From: an uncultured Paracoccaceae bacterium
Lineage (GTDB): Bacteria > Pseudomonadota > Alphaproteobacteria > Rhodobacterales > Rhodobacteraceae
Reading direction: 5' to 3'
Assembly: GCA_947487205.1 (NCBI GenBank)
Contig: CANKVU010000002.1
Span: 62,001-126,000 of the forward strand
Length of the DNA: 64,000 nucleotides
In this document: one piece after another, positions 6,849 through 16,451 of the stretch
Numbering within the stretch: the stretch's first letter is position 1
Layout: each line of letters begins with the position of its first letter
Notes under the pieces: model-generated
What the model was told of the DNA's origin: nothing
The model's input: the letters and a program-made list of their open reading frames with translations, nothing else
Database searches by the model: none
Position numbers and translations under genes: made by a program

Positions 6849-9491
6849 TCAGAAGGCCGGTTTTGTCTGGCGACGGCGCTGCAGGACGATCACCAGACCG
6901 AGAAGCAGGATCGCGGGGATGTAGAAGATCTGCGCGGGCAGGCGGCTGTCGTTCGGGGCCAGGACCTCGCTGATCCGGACGGGATCGTCCGAGTAGAAGT
7001 CGAAGCTCGACAGGCTTTCCTGCATGTCGGTGCCGAACATCGGCTCTTCGAGCGTGCCCGGCGTCTCGGCGTCGGGGCGCAGCATCAGGCCCGTCTCGTC
7101 GACGCGCGTCTGCGCGTCGCCTTCGGGCACGGTGAGCGACAGGGTGGTCTGGGTGGTGTTGCCGGTGGCGAAGTCCGGCCCCTCGACCCGGAGGCGGATG
7201 CGGCTGTCCACCGGCGCCTGGGCCAGGACCTCGGCGAAGGCGGCCGGGTCCTCCTCGATGAAGCGGGGCTGGACCTGGTTCAGCCAGAAGTTCGGCACGA
7301 AGAAGGTGAAGGCCACGACGAGCAGGGCGATCGATTCGTAGAACTTGGACCGGGCCAGGAAGTAGCCCTGCGTAGCGGCCGCGAAGAGCAGCATCGCGAA
7401 GGTGGCGATGACGAACACGATCACCGCGTGGGCGATCCCCCAGAATGTGGTGAGGTCGACCCCGTAGAGGATCAGCGTGGGGTTGTAGATGAACAGGAAC
7501 GGCAGCGCCACGGTCCGCAGGCTGTAGAAGAACGCGGTGAAGCCGGTCTTGATCGGGTCGCCCCCCGACACGGCGGCGGCGGCGAAGGAGGCCAGTCCCA
7601 CCGGCGGCGTCACGTCCGCCATGATGCCGAAGTAGAAGACGAAGAGGTGGGCCGCGATGAGCGGGACGATCAGCCCCTCCTGCGCGCCGAGCGAGACGAC
7701 CACCGAGGCCATGAGCGAGGAGACCACGATGTAGTTGGCCGTGGTCGGCAGGCCCATGCCCAGCACCAGGCTGAAGAGGCCGATCAGCACCAGCATGACG
7801 AAGAGGACGCCGCCCGAGAGCTGTTCCACGAGGCCCGCGAGCTCGGTGCCGATCGGGGTCCGCGTGACGGTGGCCACGATGATGCCCGCCGCCGCCGTGG
7901 CGACGCCGATGCCGATCATGTTGCGCGCCCCCGCGATCAGACCGTCGACGAGGTCGGCGAACCCTTCCCGCGTCTGCGCGCCGATGCTCTCTCCCTTGCG
8001 GAAGAGGGCCTTGAGCGGCTTCTGCGTGATGATGATGAAGAGCATCAGGGCCGTGGCGTAGAAGGCCGACTTGGCCGGCGATTGCTGCTCGACCATCAGG
8101 AACCAGACGAGGACGAGGATCGGCAGCACGTAATGCAGGCCGGTTTTCCACACGTCCTTGACTTCGGGCAGCTTGATGTCCTCGCCCTCGGCCTCGAGCG
8201 TCTCGGGGTCGAGGTCGGTCTGGTTCGCCGCGATGCGGACCAGCCAGACATAGATCGCGGCCAGCGCGATCATGGCGATCGGCGCGGCCAGGCCCGGCAG
8301 CATCGCGTTCAGCCCGTCGATGATGTAGATGAGCGCGGTGAAGCCGGCGCCGAAGACGGCGAAGCCGATGCCGAAATTCAGCGCCATGCGCCCCAGCGAG
8401 GACCCCTCGCCCAGCGATTTCATGTCCTTCTTCAGGGCCTCGAGATGCACGATGTAGACCAGCGCGATGTAGGAGATCACCGCCGGGACGAAGGCGTGCT
8501 TGATCACCTGCACGTAGGAGATGCCGATGAATTCCACCATCAGGAAGGCGGCGGCGCCCATCACGGGGGGCATGATCTGGCCGTTGACGGAGGAGGCGAC
8601 CTCGACCGAGCCGGCCTGTTCGGAGGTGAAGCCCACCCGCTTCATCAGCGGGATGGTGAAGGTGCCGGTGGTGACCACGTTGGCGATCGAGGAGCCCGAG
8701 ATCAGGCCGGTCATGGCCGAGCCCACGACCGCCGCCTTGGCCGGCCCGCCGCGCAGGTGGCCGAGCCCGGCGAAGGCGAGCTGGATGAAGTAGTTGCCGG
8801 CGCCGGCCTTGTCGAGCAGCGAGCCGAACAGCACGAAGAGGAACACGAAGGCGGTGGAGACGCCGAGCGGGATGCCGAACACCCCCTGGGTGTCGAGCCA
8901 TTGCGCGGTGACGAGCGAGGTGAAGGACAGGCCCTCGTGCTCCAGCAATTCGGGGATCAGCCAGCCGGTGCCGAAATAGGCATAGGCCAGGAAGATCGCC
9001 CCGACGATGGTCAGCGCCGGCCCGAGCGCGCGGCGCGACGCCTCCAGCAGCAGGACGAGGCCGACGGCCCCGATCCAGACCTGGGTGGTCGTCGGCAGGC
9101 CCGAGCGTGCCGTCTGCGCCAGGTGGTCGGCGGCCCAAAAGACGTAGAGCGCCGTGCCCGTGGCCACGATGGCGAGCGCCCAGTCGAGCAGCGGCACGCG
9201 GTCGCGCGGGCTCGACTTGGTCGCGGGATAGCAGAGATAGGCGAGGAAGATCGCGAAGGCGAGGTGGAGGGGGCGCGTCTCGGACGAGTTCAGGACCGGG
9301 AAATAGGCCCCCATCCACAGCATCGGCTGCGCGATCCAGAGCTGGAACAGCGACCACAGCAGCGCGACGCCGCCGATCAGCAGCGCCACCCAGCGCGTGC
9401 TGGGCGTTCGCGCCCCGGCATCGGAGGAGGCGACGAGGTCCTGAAGCTCCTCGTCAGAGAATTGGCGGTTGCCGGACGGTTGGTCGGCCAT
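6849..9491 (-). CDS. TAXI-type TRAP transporter fused permease (DctQM fusion)
   Basis: An 880-residue polytopic membrane protein joining the small (4TM) and large (12TM) TRAP permease subunits, as is usual for TAXI systems. The N-terminus is cytosolic and polar (MADQPSGNRQFSDEELQDLVAS). Conserved stretches include GSSIANVVTTGTFTIPLMKRVGF, NGQIMPPVMGAAAFLMVEF and LVLGMGLPTTANYIV, all characteristic of the family. A large periplasmic insert near the C-terminus (~700-850, acidic, e.g. RFIEEDPAAFAEVLAQ) precedes the last membrane segment and an RRRQTKPAF tail. It drives Na+-dependent uptake together with the binding protein encoded upstream at 9625-10653. MADQPSG is preferred to the track start, which runs 55 residues into the intergenic hairpin region. 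Confidence 0.92.
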   Translation of the reverse strand: MADQPSGNRQFSDEELQDLVASSDAGARTPSTRWVALLIGGVALLWSLFQLWIAQPMLWMGAYFPVLNSSETRPLHLAFAIFLAYLCYPATKSSPRDRVPLLDWALAIVATGTALYVFWAADHLAQTARSGLPTTTQVWIGAVGLVLLLEASRRALGPALTIVGAIFLAYAYFGTGWLIPELLEHEGLSFTSLVTAQWLDTQGVFGIPLGVSTAFVFLFVLFGSLLDKAGAGNYFIQLAFAGLGHLRGGPAKAAVVGSAMTGLISGSSIANVVTTGTFTIPLMKRVGFTSEQAGSVEVASSVNGQIMPPVMGAAAFLMVEFIGISYVQVIKHAFVPAVISYIALVYIVHLEALKKDMKSLGEGSSLGRMALNFGIGFAVFGAGFTALIYIIDGLNAMLPGLAAPIAMIALAAIYVWLVRIAANQTDLDPETLEAEGEDIKLPEVKDVWKTGLHYVLPILVLVWFLMVEQQSPAKSAFYATALMLFIIITQKPLKALFRKGESIGAQTREGFADLVDGLIAGARNMIGIGVATAAAGIIVATVTRTPIGTELAGLVEQLSGGVLFVMLVLIGLFSLVLGMGLPTTANYIVVSSLMASVVVSLGAQEGLIVPLIAAHLFVFYFGIMADVTPPVGLASFAAAAVSGGDPIKTGFTAFFYSLRTVALPFLFIYNPTLILYGVDLTTFWGIAHAVIVFVIATFAMLLFAAATQGYFLARSKFYESIALLVVAFTFFVPNFWLNQVQPRFIEEDPAAFAEVLAQAPVDSRIRLRVEGPDFATGNTTQTTLSLTVPEGDAQTRVDETGLMLRPDAETPGTLEEPMFGTDMQESLSSFDFYSDDPVRISEVLAPNDSRLPAQIFYIPAILLLGLVIVLQRRRQTKPAF

Positions 9492-9584
9492 GAAACGGTC
9501 CCCCTGTTGCCGCGGGTCCGGGGTTTTCCCCGGTTCTGTCGGTTCGCCGCGACGGGCGGCGGCACGCGTCACCATACCGTGGGG

Positions 9585-9617
9585 CCGGAGCGATCCGCAC
9601 GGGGCGGACCGCTCCGG
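9585..9617 (-). terminator. Hairpin between TAXI binding protein and permease genes
   Basis: CCGGAGCGATCCGC pairs with GCGGACCGCTCCGG (14 bp, one mismatch, 5-base loop). Placed between a binding-protein gene and its permease in the same operon, it may act as a partial terminator or mRNA stabiliser that keeps the binding protein in excess. No T-tract is visible. Confidence 0.5.
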
Positions 9618-9624
9618 TCCGGCC

Positions 9625-10653
9625 TTACTGGGCGCTTTCGCCCTCGGAGGCGCCACTTTCGGCGCTGTCGCCTTCCGAAGAGCCGCCGAGCAGACCGGCC
9701 TCCTCGAAGTAGCGCTCGGCGCCCGGGTGCAGCGGCGCCGACAGGCCCTCGCTCGCCATCTGTTCCTTCTCGAGGTTCTCGAAGGCGGGGTGCAGGCCCT
9801 TGAACTGGTCGAAATTCTCGAACACCGCCTTGACCACCTGGTAGACGGTCTCCTCGTCCACCTCCTCGGAGGTGACGAGGGTGGCGCCGACGCCGAAGGT
9901 GGTCGTGTCCTCGTCGTTGCCGCGATACATGCCGCCCGGGATCGTCGCCTCGCGGTAATAGTCGTTTTCCGAGATCAGCGTCTGCGCGGCCTCGTTGTCG
10001 ACATCGACGAGCACCGAATCACAGGCCGTCGTCGCCTCCTGGATGGAGCCGGACGGGTGGCCGACCGAATAGACCATCGCGTCGATGTTGTTGTCGCAGA
10101 GCGCCTGGGACTGTTCGGCCGCCTGCAGCTCGGAGGCGAGCGTGAAGCTGTCCATGGTCCAGCCCATCTGGTCCATCAGCCGTTCCATAAGCACCCGCTG
10201 GCCGGAGCCCGGGTTGCCGACATTGACGCGCTTGCCTTCCAGGTCGGCGAAGGTCTCGATCCCCGCATCGGCGCGGGCGACGACCGTGAACGGCTCGGGG
10301 TGGATCGAGAAGACGGCGCGCAGGCCGTCATAGGCGCCCTGCTCCTCGAACTGCTCGGTGCCGTTCAATTTCTGGTACTGCACGTCGGACTGGGCGACGC
10401 CGAATTCCAGCTGCCCCTGTTCGATCGCGTTGACGTTGTAGACCGACCCGCCGGTGGATTCGACGGAGCAGCGGATGCCGTGATCGGAGCGGCCGCGATT
10501 GACGAGCCGGCAGATCGCCCCGCCGGTGGGATAATAGACACCGGTCACGCCGCCGGTGCCGATGGTGATGAACGTTTCTTCCTGCGCCATGGCGCCCGAT
10601 GCGCCGACCGCTGCGGCAAGAGCCAGGAGCGAGACGGTGATGGGTCTTTTCAT
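9625..10653 (-). CDS. TAXI-family TRAP solute-binding protein
   Basis: A 342-residue periplasmic binding protein, partner of the fused TRAP permease 133 bp downstream. The signal peptide is [24 protein letters not shown]. The mature start [28 protein letters not shown] contains the TAXI hallmark [10 protein letters not shown], followed by [15 protein letters not shown]. The C-terminal ~20 residues ([19 protein letters not shown]) are a low-complexity acidic tail not needed for the fold. An AGGGAGA ribosome-binding site precedes the ATG at good distance. A TTGACC (-35-like) sits at 10725-10730 without a convincing -10. The ligand is unknown; the downstream aminotransferase hints at an amino or oxo acid. 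Confidence 0.9.
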   Translation of the reverse strand: MKRPITVSLLALAAAVGASGAMAQEETFITIGTGGVTGVYYPTGGAICRLVNRGRSDHGIRCSVESTGGSVYNVNAIEQGQLEFGVAQSDVQYQKLNGTEQFEEQGAYDGLRAVFSIHPEPFTVVARADAGIETFADLEGKRVNVGNPGSGQRVLMERLMDQMGWTMDSFTLASELQAAEQSQALCDNNIDAMVYSVGHPSGSIQEATTACDSVLVDVDNEAAQTLISENDYYREATIPGGMYRGNDEDTTTFGVGATLVTSEEVDEETVYQVVKAVFENFDQFKGLHPAFENLEKEQMASEGLSAPLHPGAERYFEEAGLLGGSSEGDSAESGASEGESAQ

Positions 10654-10924
10654 GGATATGATCTCCCTGTGAGACGTGGGCGGCAACGCCCAACCCGCAC
10701 AGGAGGGCCCGACCCGGCCCCAAAGGTCAAGCGGCCTCTGCCAGATCGATCCCCCGGCGGGGTTGCGGCGCGGGCGCTCGGGGCGTCCGCCGGGTTGCCG
10801 GATCGTCCACCCGCCGCGCCCGACCCTGCGCCCGGCCGCGCGCCCCCGTCGCCCCCGCATGGAGGTGACGCGCGCGTGCCGGTCGGCGCCCCGGGGGGGC
10901 GCAATCTGGGAAAGGACGCGCGAC

Positions 10925-13327
10925 ATGAAGGTGCCCGAAACCGTTCGAAACCTCCTCCGCTCGGCGGCGCCGACGCTGCTGTCGGCCCTGGCGCTGCCGC
11001 CGCCGCTGAACGGCATCGCGGCGACCGTCGCCGCCCGGGCGCTCGGCGGGACGGAGGCGGACGGGGCCGGGCGCCCGGTTTCCGCGGAGGAGGCGATCCG
11101 GCTGATCCGCCAGCGCGCCGGCGACCCCGAGATCCTGGCCCGCCTGCGCGCCGCCGAGACCGACCTGCAACGCTACGAGGCCGAGGCCGGCATCCGCTTC
11201 GAGGAACTGGCCGTAGAGGACCGCAAGCGGGCGAGCGAGCTGCAGACGGGGGGCCGGATCTCGGAGGTGGCCTACCGGCACGGGATGCGGATCGTGTGGA
11301 TCGCCATGGGCTCGATCCTGCTCATCATCCTGGCCGCGCTGTGGGTGGCGACGGCCGGCGTGCCCGAGGCCGACGCGGAATACATGGTCGCGGCCTTCGG
11401 CCTGATCGGCACGGCGGTGGGCTTCATCAACGGGATCGCCGGTTCGGTCGTGACCTTCTATTACGGGTCGAGCCAGGGCTCGAAGGACAAGACCGACGCG
11501 ATGGCGGATTCGATCCGCCGGTTCGGCGACGAGATCGAGCGGTCCTCGCGCCGCGACCGCGCCGCCGCCGATCGCGCCGAGACCGCGCGCGCCCGGGCCG
11601 AGGCCGCCCGTCCGCCCGCGCCGCCCGCCGCTCCGACCGCCCCGGCCGAGGCGGCCGAGGCGGAGGCCCCCGACCTGTCCCCGGCCGAGGCCTATCCCCC
11701 GCGCGAGGCGCCGGCGAGCCTGTCGCTGGTGTCCGAGATGCTGCCCGACCTGTCGCGGCCGCACCGGCATTTCGCCACCTCGGCGGAATGGCGGATGAGC
11801 GCGGCGGGGATCTCCGTCGACGGGGCGCCGGCGGCGCGCACGCCGGGCAAGCCGCGCAGCGTCGAGCGGATCTGGGAGCGCTACGGCGCGGATTGCGGCG
11901 ACGCCGCGGTGCGGTTCGGGGTCCCGGTGGAGTTGATCGTGGCGACCATCGCCACCGAGAGCGGCGGCGACCCGGAGGCGCGGCGCGCCGAGCCGCGCCT
12001 GAAGACCGAGAGCGTCGGGCTGATGCAGACGCTGGTGACGACCGCGCGCGAGGCGCTCGGCCAGCACGGGCTGACGGGGGACGACCTGCTCGATCCCGCG
12101 ACCTCGATCGCGGCGGGCACCGCCTATATCGCCCAGCAGCGCAAGAGCACCCGGTTCGACCCGCCGCTGGTCGCGGCGGCCTACAACGCGGGATCGCTGC
12201 GGCGCGACCCGGCGCCGCAGAACCGCTGGAACCTCGTCTGCTATCCGAGCGGGACGGGCGCGCATATCGACCGCTTCGTGGCCTGGTTCGGGGACGCGAT
12301 GGCGGTCGCGGGCCCGGCGGATTGGAGCGGCGGCGGCCGGGTGCCGAGCTTCGCCGCGGCCTTCGCGGGCGCGGCGCCGGACGAGGCACCGGGCCGGAGC
12401 GCGGCCGCGCCGGAGGAGGGAGCGGCGGCCTCCGCCACGATCCTGGTGGAGCAGATCACCCGGTCGATGTCGCTGACCGAGATCGCCGGCAATCTGGGCC
12501 TGGCGCAGGAGATGCAGGCGCGGCTGAGCGCGTTCGGCTATCTCGACCCGCCGCCCGACGGACGGTTCGGCCCCATCTCCACCTGGGCGTTGCAGGCCTT
12601 CTGCGCCCACCGCGCGATCGAGATCGGCGACGCGGTCACCCCCGACATGGCCCGCGCGCTGGCCGACCCCGCCAACGCCCTGCCGCGGATCGCCCCCTGC
12701 GAGACGCATCCCTGGATCGAGAAGGTGATCGCCGCCATGCGGGAGCGCGGCCACTGGATCTGCGGCGTGCCCGAATGCCGCAACATCGTCTACCTCGAAG
12801 GGGCCAATCCCGACGGGACGGTGAACGCGGACCGCCCCGACGTGTTCAACGACCTGCGGGTGGTGTTCTGGACCGATGCCGCGGGCGCCACCCAGGTCCG
12901 CGCCTGGGAGGCCACGACCGAGCCCGGCAAGCATTTCACCGATACGCCGCTGAACCCCCTGGGCGCGGCCCGCATCCGGTTCGGCCAGTACAAGGCCTGG
13001 CGCGTGGGCACCCACCGGGCGGGGTCCGACGGCGCGCACGAGGCGCTGGTCCAAGTGTCGGACGTGAGCGTGCACCGCGACCTCGACCGCGATCACGCCC
13101 GCGTCGGCGACCGGGTGGTCACGGGGCTCTTCGGGATCAACCAGCACTGGGGCTACGACGCGCCGCGCGACAATATCGGGCGCACCAGCGCGGGGTGCCT
13201 GGTGGGCCGCACGACGGCGGGGCACCGGGAGTTCATGGCCGAGGTGAAGGCCGATCCCCGCTACCGCGCGAATGCCGATTACCGCTTTGTCACCACGATC
13301 CTGCCGGCCCGCGAGGTGCTGGGCTGA
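10925..13327 (+). CDS. Holin-lytic transglycosylase fusion protein
   Basis: An 800-residue multidomain protein. Residues ~1-190 resemble the GTA/phage three-TM holin family: [28 protein letters not shown], then [13 protein letters not shown], two membrane segments (~122-144 and ~151-180) and the terminal [11 protein letters not shown] Pro/Ala/Glu linker follows. Residues ~313-430 form a lytic transglycosylase domain with catalytic Glu345 (ATESGGD) and the GLMQ and AAYNAGS motifs. Residues ~516-565 look like a peptidoglycan-binding domain 1 ([18 protein letters not shown]). Residues ~595-800 end in [13 protein letters not shown] with Cys758, faintly like an L,D-transpeptidase motif. No phage structural genes are near. 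The start is the ATG giving the holin-like N-terminus. The probable action is on the cell's own peptidoglycan from the membrane. Confidence 0.8.
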   Translation: MKVPETVRNLLRSAAPTLLSALALPPPLNGIAATVAARALGGTEADGAGRPVSAEEAIRLIRQRAGDPEILARLRAAETDLQRYEAEAGIRFEELAVEDRKRASELQTGGRISEVAYRHGMRIVWIAMGSILLIILAALWVATAGVPEADAEYMVAAFGLIGTAVGFINGIAGSVVTFYYGSSQGSKDKTDAMADSIRRFGDEIERSSRRDRAAADRAETARARAEAARPPAPPAAPTAPAEAAEAEAPDLSPAEAYPPREAPASLSLVSEMLPDLSRPHRHFATSAEWRMSAAGISVDGAPAARTPGKPRSVERIWERYGADCGDAAVRFGVPVELIVATIATESGGDPEARRAEPRLKTESVGLMQTLVTTAREALGQHGLTGDDLLDPATSIAAGTAYIAQQRKSTRFDPPLVAAAYNAGSLRRDPAPQNRWNLVCYPSGTGAHIDRFVAWFGDAMAVAGPADWSGGGRVPSFAAAFAGAAPDEAPGRSAAAPEEGAAASATILVEQITRSMSLTEIAGNLGLAQEMQARLSAFGYLDPPPDGRFGPISTWALQAFCAHRAIEIGDAVTPDMARALADPANALPRIAPCETHPWIEKVIAAMRERGHWICGVPECRNIVYLEGANPDGTVNADRPDVFNDLRVVFWTDAAGATQVRAWEATTEPGKHFTDTPLNPLGAARIRFGQYKAWRVGTHRAGSDGAHEALVQVSDVSVHRDLDRDHARVGDRVVTGLFGINQHWGYDAPRDNIGRTSAGCLVGRTTAGHREFMAEVKADPRYRANADYRFVTTILPAREVLG

Positions 13328-13333
13328 GACGGG

Positions 13334-13360
13334 GGGGCCGCCCGGCCATCGGGCGGCCCC
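13334..13360. terminator. Bidirectional hairpin terminator
   Basis: A perfect 11-bp stem GGGGCCGCCCG / CGGGCGGCCCC with loop GCCAT, between the stops of two convergent genes. It probably serves both strands. Confidence 0.65.
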
Positions 13361-13367
13361 GCGCCGG

Positions 13368-14501
<1,134 letters not shown>

Positions 14502-14590
14502 GATGTCCTCCCTATCATTTCTCGCATCTGGCACGATGTTGGCGCTCCCCGCCACCGGGAAAAACCGCCCGGCGGCGGGGCGCCCCCGCG

Positions 14591-15727
14591 TCACTCGCCC
14601 CCGGTCGACCCGGCGCCCGAGATCTGCGCGGGCAGGGCGCCGGCGCGCTGCTTGTCCATCATGAATCCGGCGAAGGTGGATTCGGCCACCTGCTGCCAGA
14701 GGAAATGCTCGGCCTGGAAGGCCATCATGCTGTCGTAGATCGGGCCCCAATCGGGATCGCTCTCGCGCAGTTCGCCATAGAGTTCGAGCGCGGCGTCGTA
14801 GGCGGCGTCGAGGATCTCGTCGGGGAAGGCGCGCAGCTCCGCGCCGCCCTCCACGAGGGTCCGCAGCGCGGCGGGGTTCTTGTAGTCGTATTCGGCCATC
14901 ATGCCGGAATTGGCGGCCCGGCAGGCCGTCTCCAGCAGGCTGCGATAGCTGTCGGGCAGCCCCTCCCATTCGGCGCGGGAGACGAAGACGTTGAGCACGG
15001 TGCTGGGCTCCCACCAGCCGGGATAATAGTAGTACGGCGCCACGTCGGCGAAGCCCAGCCGCTCGTCGTCGTAGGGCCCGATCCATTCCACCGCGTCGAT
15101 GGTCCCGCGTTCGAGCGCGGCATAGATGTCGCCGCCGGCGATCTGCTGGGGCACGACGCCCAGCCGCTCGACGATGCGGCCCGCGAGTCCCGCGATCCGC
15201 ATCTTGAGGCCGTCGAGGTCCGACAGGCCGGTGATCTCGTTGCGGAACCAGCCGCCCATCGTGGTGCCGACATTGCCGGCGGGCAGGTAATGCAGGTCGC
15301 GGGCGTGGAAGAACTCGTTCAGGATCTCCATCCCGCCGCCGTAATAGAGCCAGGCGTTCATGCCGCGATAGTTCAGCCCGAACGGGATCACGGCGCCGAG
15401 CGCCCAGGTCGGTGACTTGCCGACGTAATAATAGGTGCCGGTGTGGCACATCTGCACGGTGCCGTTCTGGACCGCGTCGGCGGCCTGCAGGCCGGGCACG
15501 ATCTCGCCGGCGGCGAAGACCTGGATGTCGAAGGCGCCGTCGGTCGCCTCGCGGACATAGCGGGCCACGTCCGCGGCGCCGCCATAGATCGTTTCGAGGG
15601 ATTGCGGAAAGGACGAGGTGCAGCGCCATTGGACCTGGGGGCGCGACTGCGCCAGCGCCGGGGCGGCGAGCGCGGCGGACCCGGCGGCGCCGAGCGCGGA
15701 GGTGCGGAGGAACTGGCGGCGTTTCAT
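14591..15727 (-). CDS. TakP-like TRAP solute-binding protein, copy 2
   Basis: A 378-residue paralogue of the next gene, aligned without visible gaps over nearly the whole length. The Tat signal is MKRRQFLRTSALGAAGSAALAAPALAQ. It shares WRCTSSFPQSLETIYGG, GEIVPGLQAADAVQNGT, MRIAGLAGR and AVEWIGPYDDERLGF. Differences cluster around the pocket-side segment (VVPQQIAGGDIYAALERGT is kept, ILNEFFHARDLHYLPAGNVGTTMGG differs), so the two may bind different oxo acids. AGGAGA precedes the ATG. It is divergent from dctQM across a 163-bp promoter region and is the first of the two binding-protein genes in its transcript. Confidence 0.9.
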   Translation of the reverse strand: MKRRQFLRTSALGAAGSAALAAPALAQSRPQVQWRCTSSFPQSLETIYGGAADVARYVREATDGAFDIQVFAAGEIVPGLQAADAVQNGTVQMCHTGTYYYVGKSPTWALGAVIPFGLNYRGMNAWLYYGGGMEILNEFFHARDLHYLPAGNVGTTMGGWFRNEITGLSDLDGLKMRIAGLAGRIVERLGVVPQQIAGGDIYAALERGTIDAVEWIGPYDDERLGFADVAPYYYYPGWWEPSTVLNVFVSRAEWEGLPDSYRSLLETACRAANSGMMAEYDYKNPAALRTLVEGGAELRAFPDEILDAAYDAALELYGELRESDPDWGPIYDSMMAFQAEHFLWQQVAESTFAGFMMDKQRAGALPAQISGAGSTGGE

Positions 15728-15798
15728 GGGCGTCTCCTGCCGTGATGCGTCGGGCGCCATGGTAGGCGCCGTCCCCGCATCGGGGGAAGCCTGCGGAA

Positions 15799-15828
15799 TT
15801 GCCTTTTGCGCCGGTGGCGGCGTATCAC
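15799..15828 (+). promoter_or_regulatory. Candidate sigma-70 promoter for dctQM
   Basis: TTGCCT, 18-bp spacer, TATCAC, about 30 bp upstream of the leader ORF that precedes dctQ. This is the best -35/-10 pair in the divergent region. No experimental support. Confidence 0.4.
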
Positions 15829-15858
15829 GGGGGGGGAACGCCCGGCAGAGGAGCTTCG

Positions 15859-15894
15859 ATGAGTGTCGTGACCCAATTTCCGTGCAATCCATGA
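15859..15894 (+). CDS. 11-codon leader ORF overlapping the dctQ start
   Basis: ATG AGT GTC GTG ... CCA TGA encodes MSVVTQFPCNP. A strong GAGGAG lies at proper spacing before its ATG, whereas dctQ's own ATG has only CCAATTTCC upstream. The TGA overlaps the dctQ ATG (ATGA). This arrangement suggests that ribosomes load at the leader and re-initiate on dctQ. The alternative is a GTG (15882) start for dctQ, which has no ribosome-binding site either. Confidence 0.4.
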   Translation: MSVVTQFPCNP

Positions 15895-16451
15895 GCGCGC
15901 TTCTGGGACTGGCCCGCGCCATCGACCGGGTGAACGGCATCGTCGGGCGCTGGCTTGCCTGGCTAATCCTCGCCGCGGTTCTCGTCAGCGCCGGCAATGC
16001 CGTGATCCGCAAGAGCTTCAACATCTCGTCGAATGCGTGGCTGGAGCTGCAATGGTATCTCTTCGGCGCGGTGTTCATGCTCTGCGCCGCCTGGACGCTG
16101 CGCGAGGACGAGCATGTGCGCGTCGACGTGCTGAGCGGCTGGCTCAGCCCGCGCGGCCGGGTCTGGATCGACCTCGTCTGCCACATCCTGTTCCTGATGC
16201 CCTTCGCAGTGCTGATGATCTGGCTGTCCTGGCCGTTCTTCGTCTCCTCCTACCTGTCGGGCGAGCAATCGAGCAATGCGGGCGGCCTGATCCGCTGGCC
16301 GGCCAAGCTGTGGGTGCTGGTCGGCTTCGTCATGCTCGCGGCGCAGGGCCTGTCCGAGATCGTCAAGCGGGCCGCGATGCTGTCGGGCACCCTGCCGATC
16401 CCCGACGCGGCCGCGCACGAGGACGAGCGCGTCCGGGAGCATGCCGGATGA
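15891..16451 (+). CDS. dctQ: TRAP transporter small permease subunit DctQ
   Basis: A 186-residue protein with four membrane segments. The order is a charged start (MSALLGLARAIDRVNGIVGR), TM1 LAWLILAAVLVSAGNAVIR, then the family motif SSNAWLELQWYLFGAVFMLCAAWTLREDEHVRVDV, and two further TM segments. The SxxxxELQWYLF...DxHVRVD pattern is diagnostic for DctQ. It pairs with DctM and with one or both TakP-like binding proteins for Na+-driven uptake. The stop overlaps the dctM start by four bases. The C-terminus (DAAAHEDERVREHAG) is a polar cytosolic tail. Confidence 0.92.
   Translation: MSALLGLARAIDRVNGIVGRWLAWLILAAVLVSAGNAVIRKSFNISSNAWLELQWYLFGAVFMLCAAWTLREDEHVRVDVLSGWLSPRGRVWIDLVCHILFLMPFAVLMIWLSWPFFVSSYLSGEQSSNAGGLIRWPAKLWVLVGFVMLAAQGLSEIVKRAAMLSGTLPIPDAAAHEDERVREHAG

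Noticed and set aside
6702-9803. 1033-residue plus-strand ORF
   Set aside because: Exact antisense shadow of the fused TRAP permease; rich in Arg, His, Asp and Gln.
10925-13327. Remnant prophage or GTA cluster
   Set aside because: Apart from the holin-lysin protein no capsid, portal, tail or terminase gene is present; both flanks are TRAP transporter genes.
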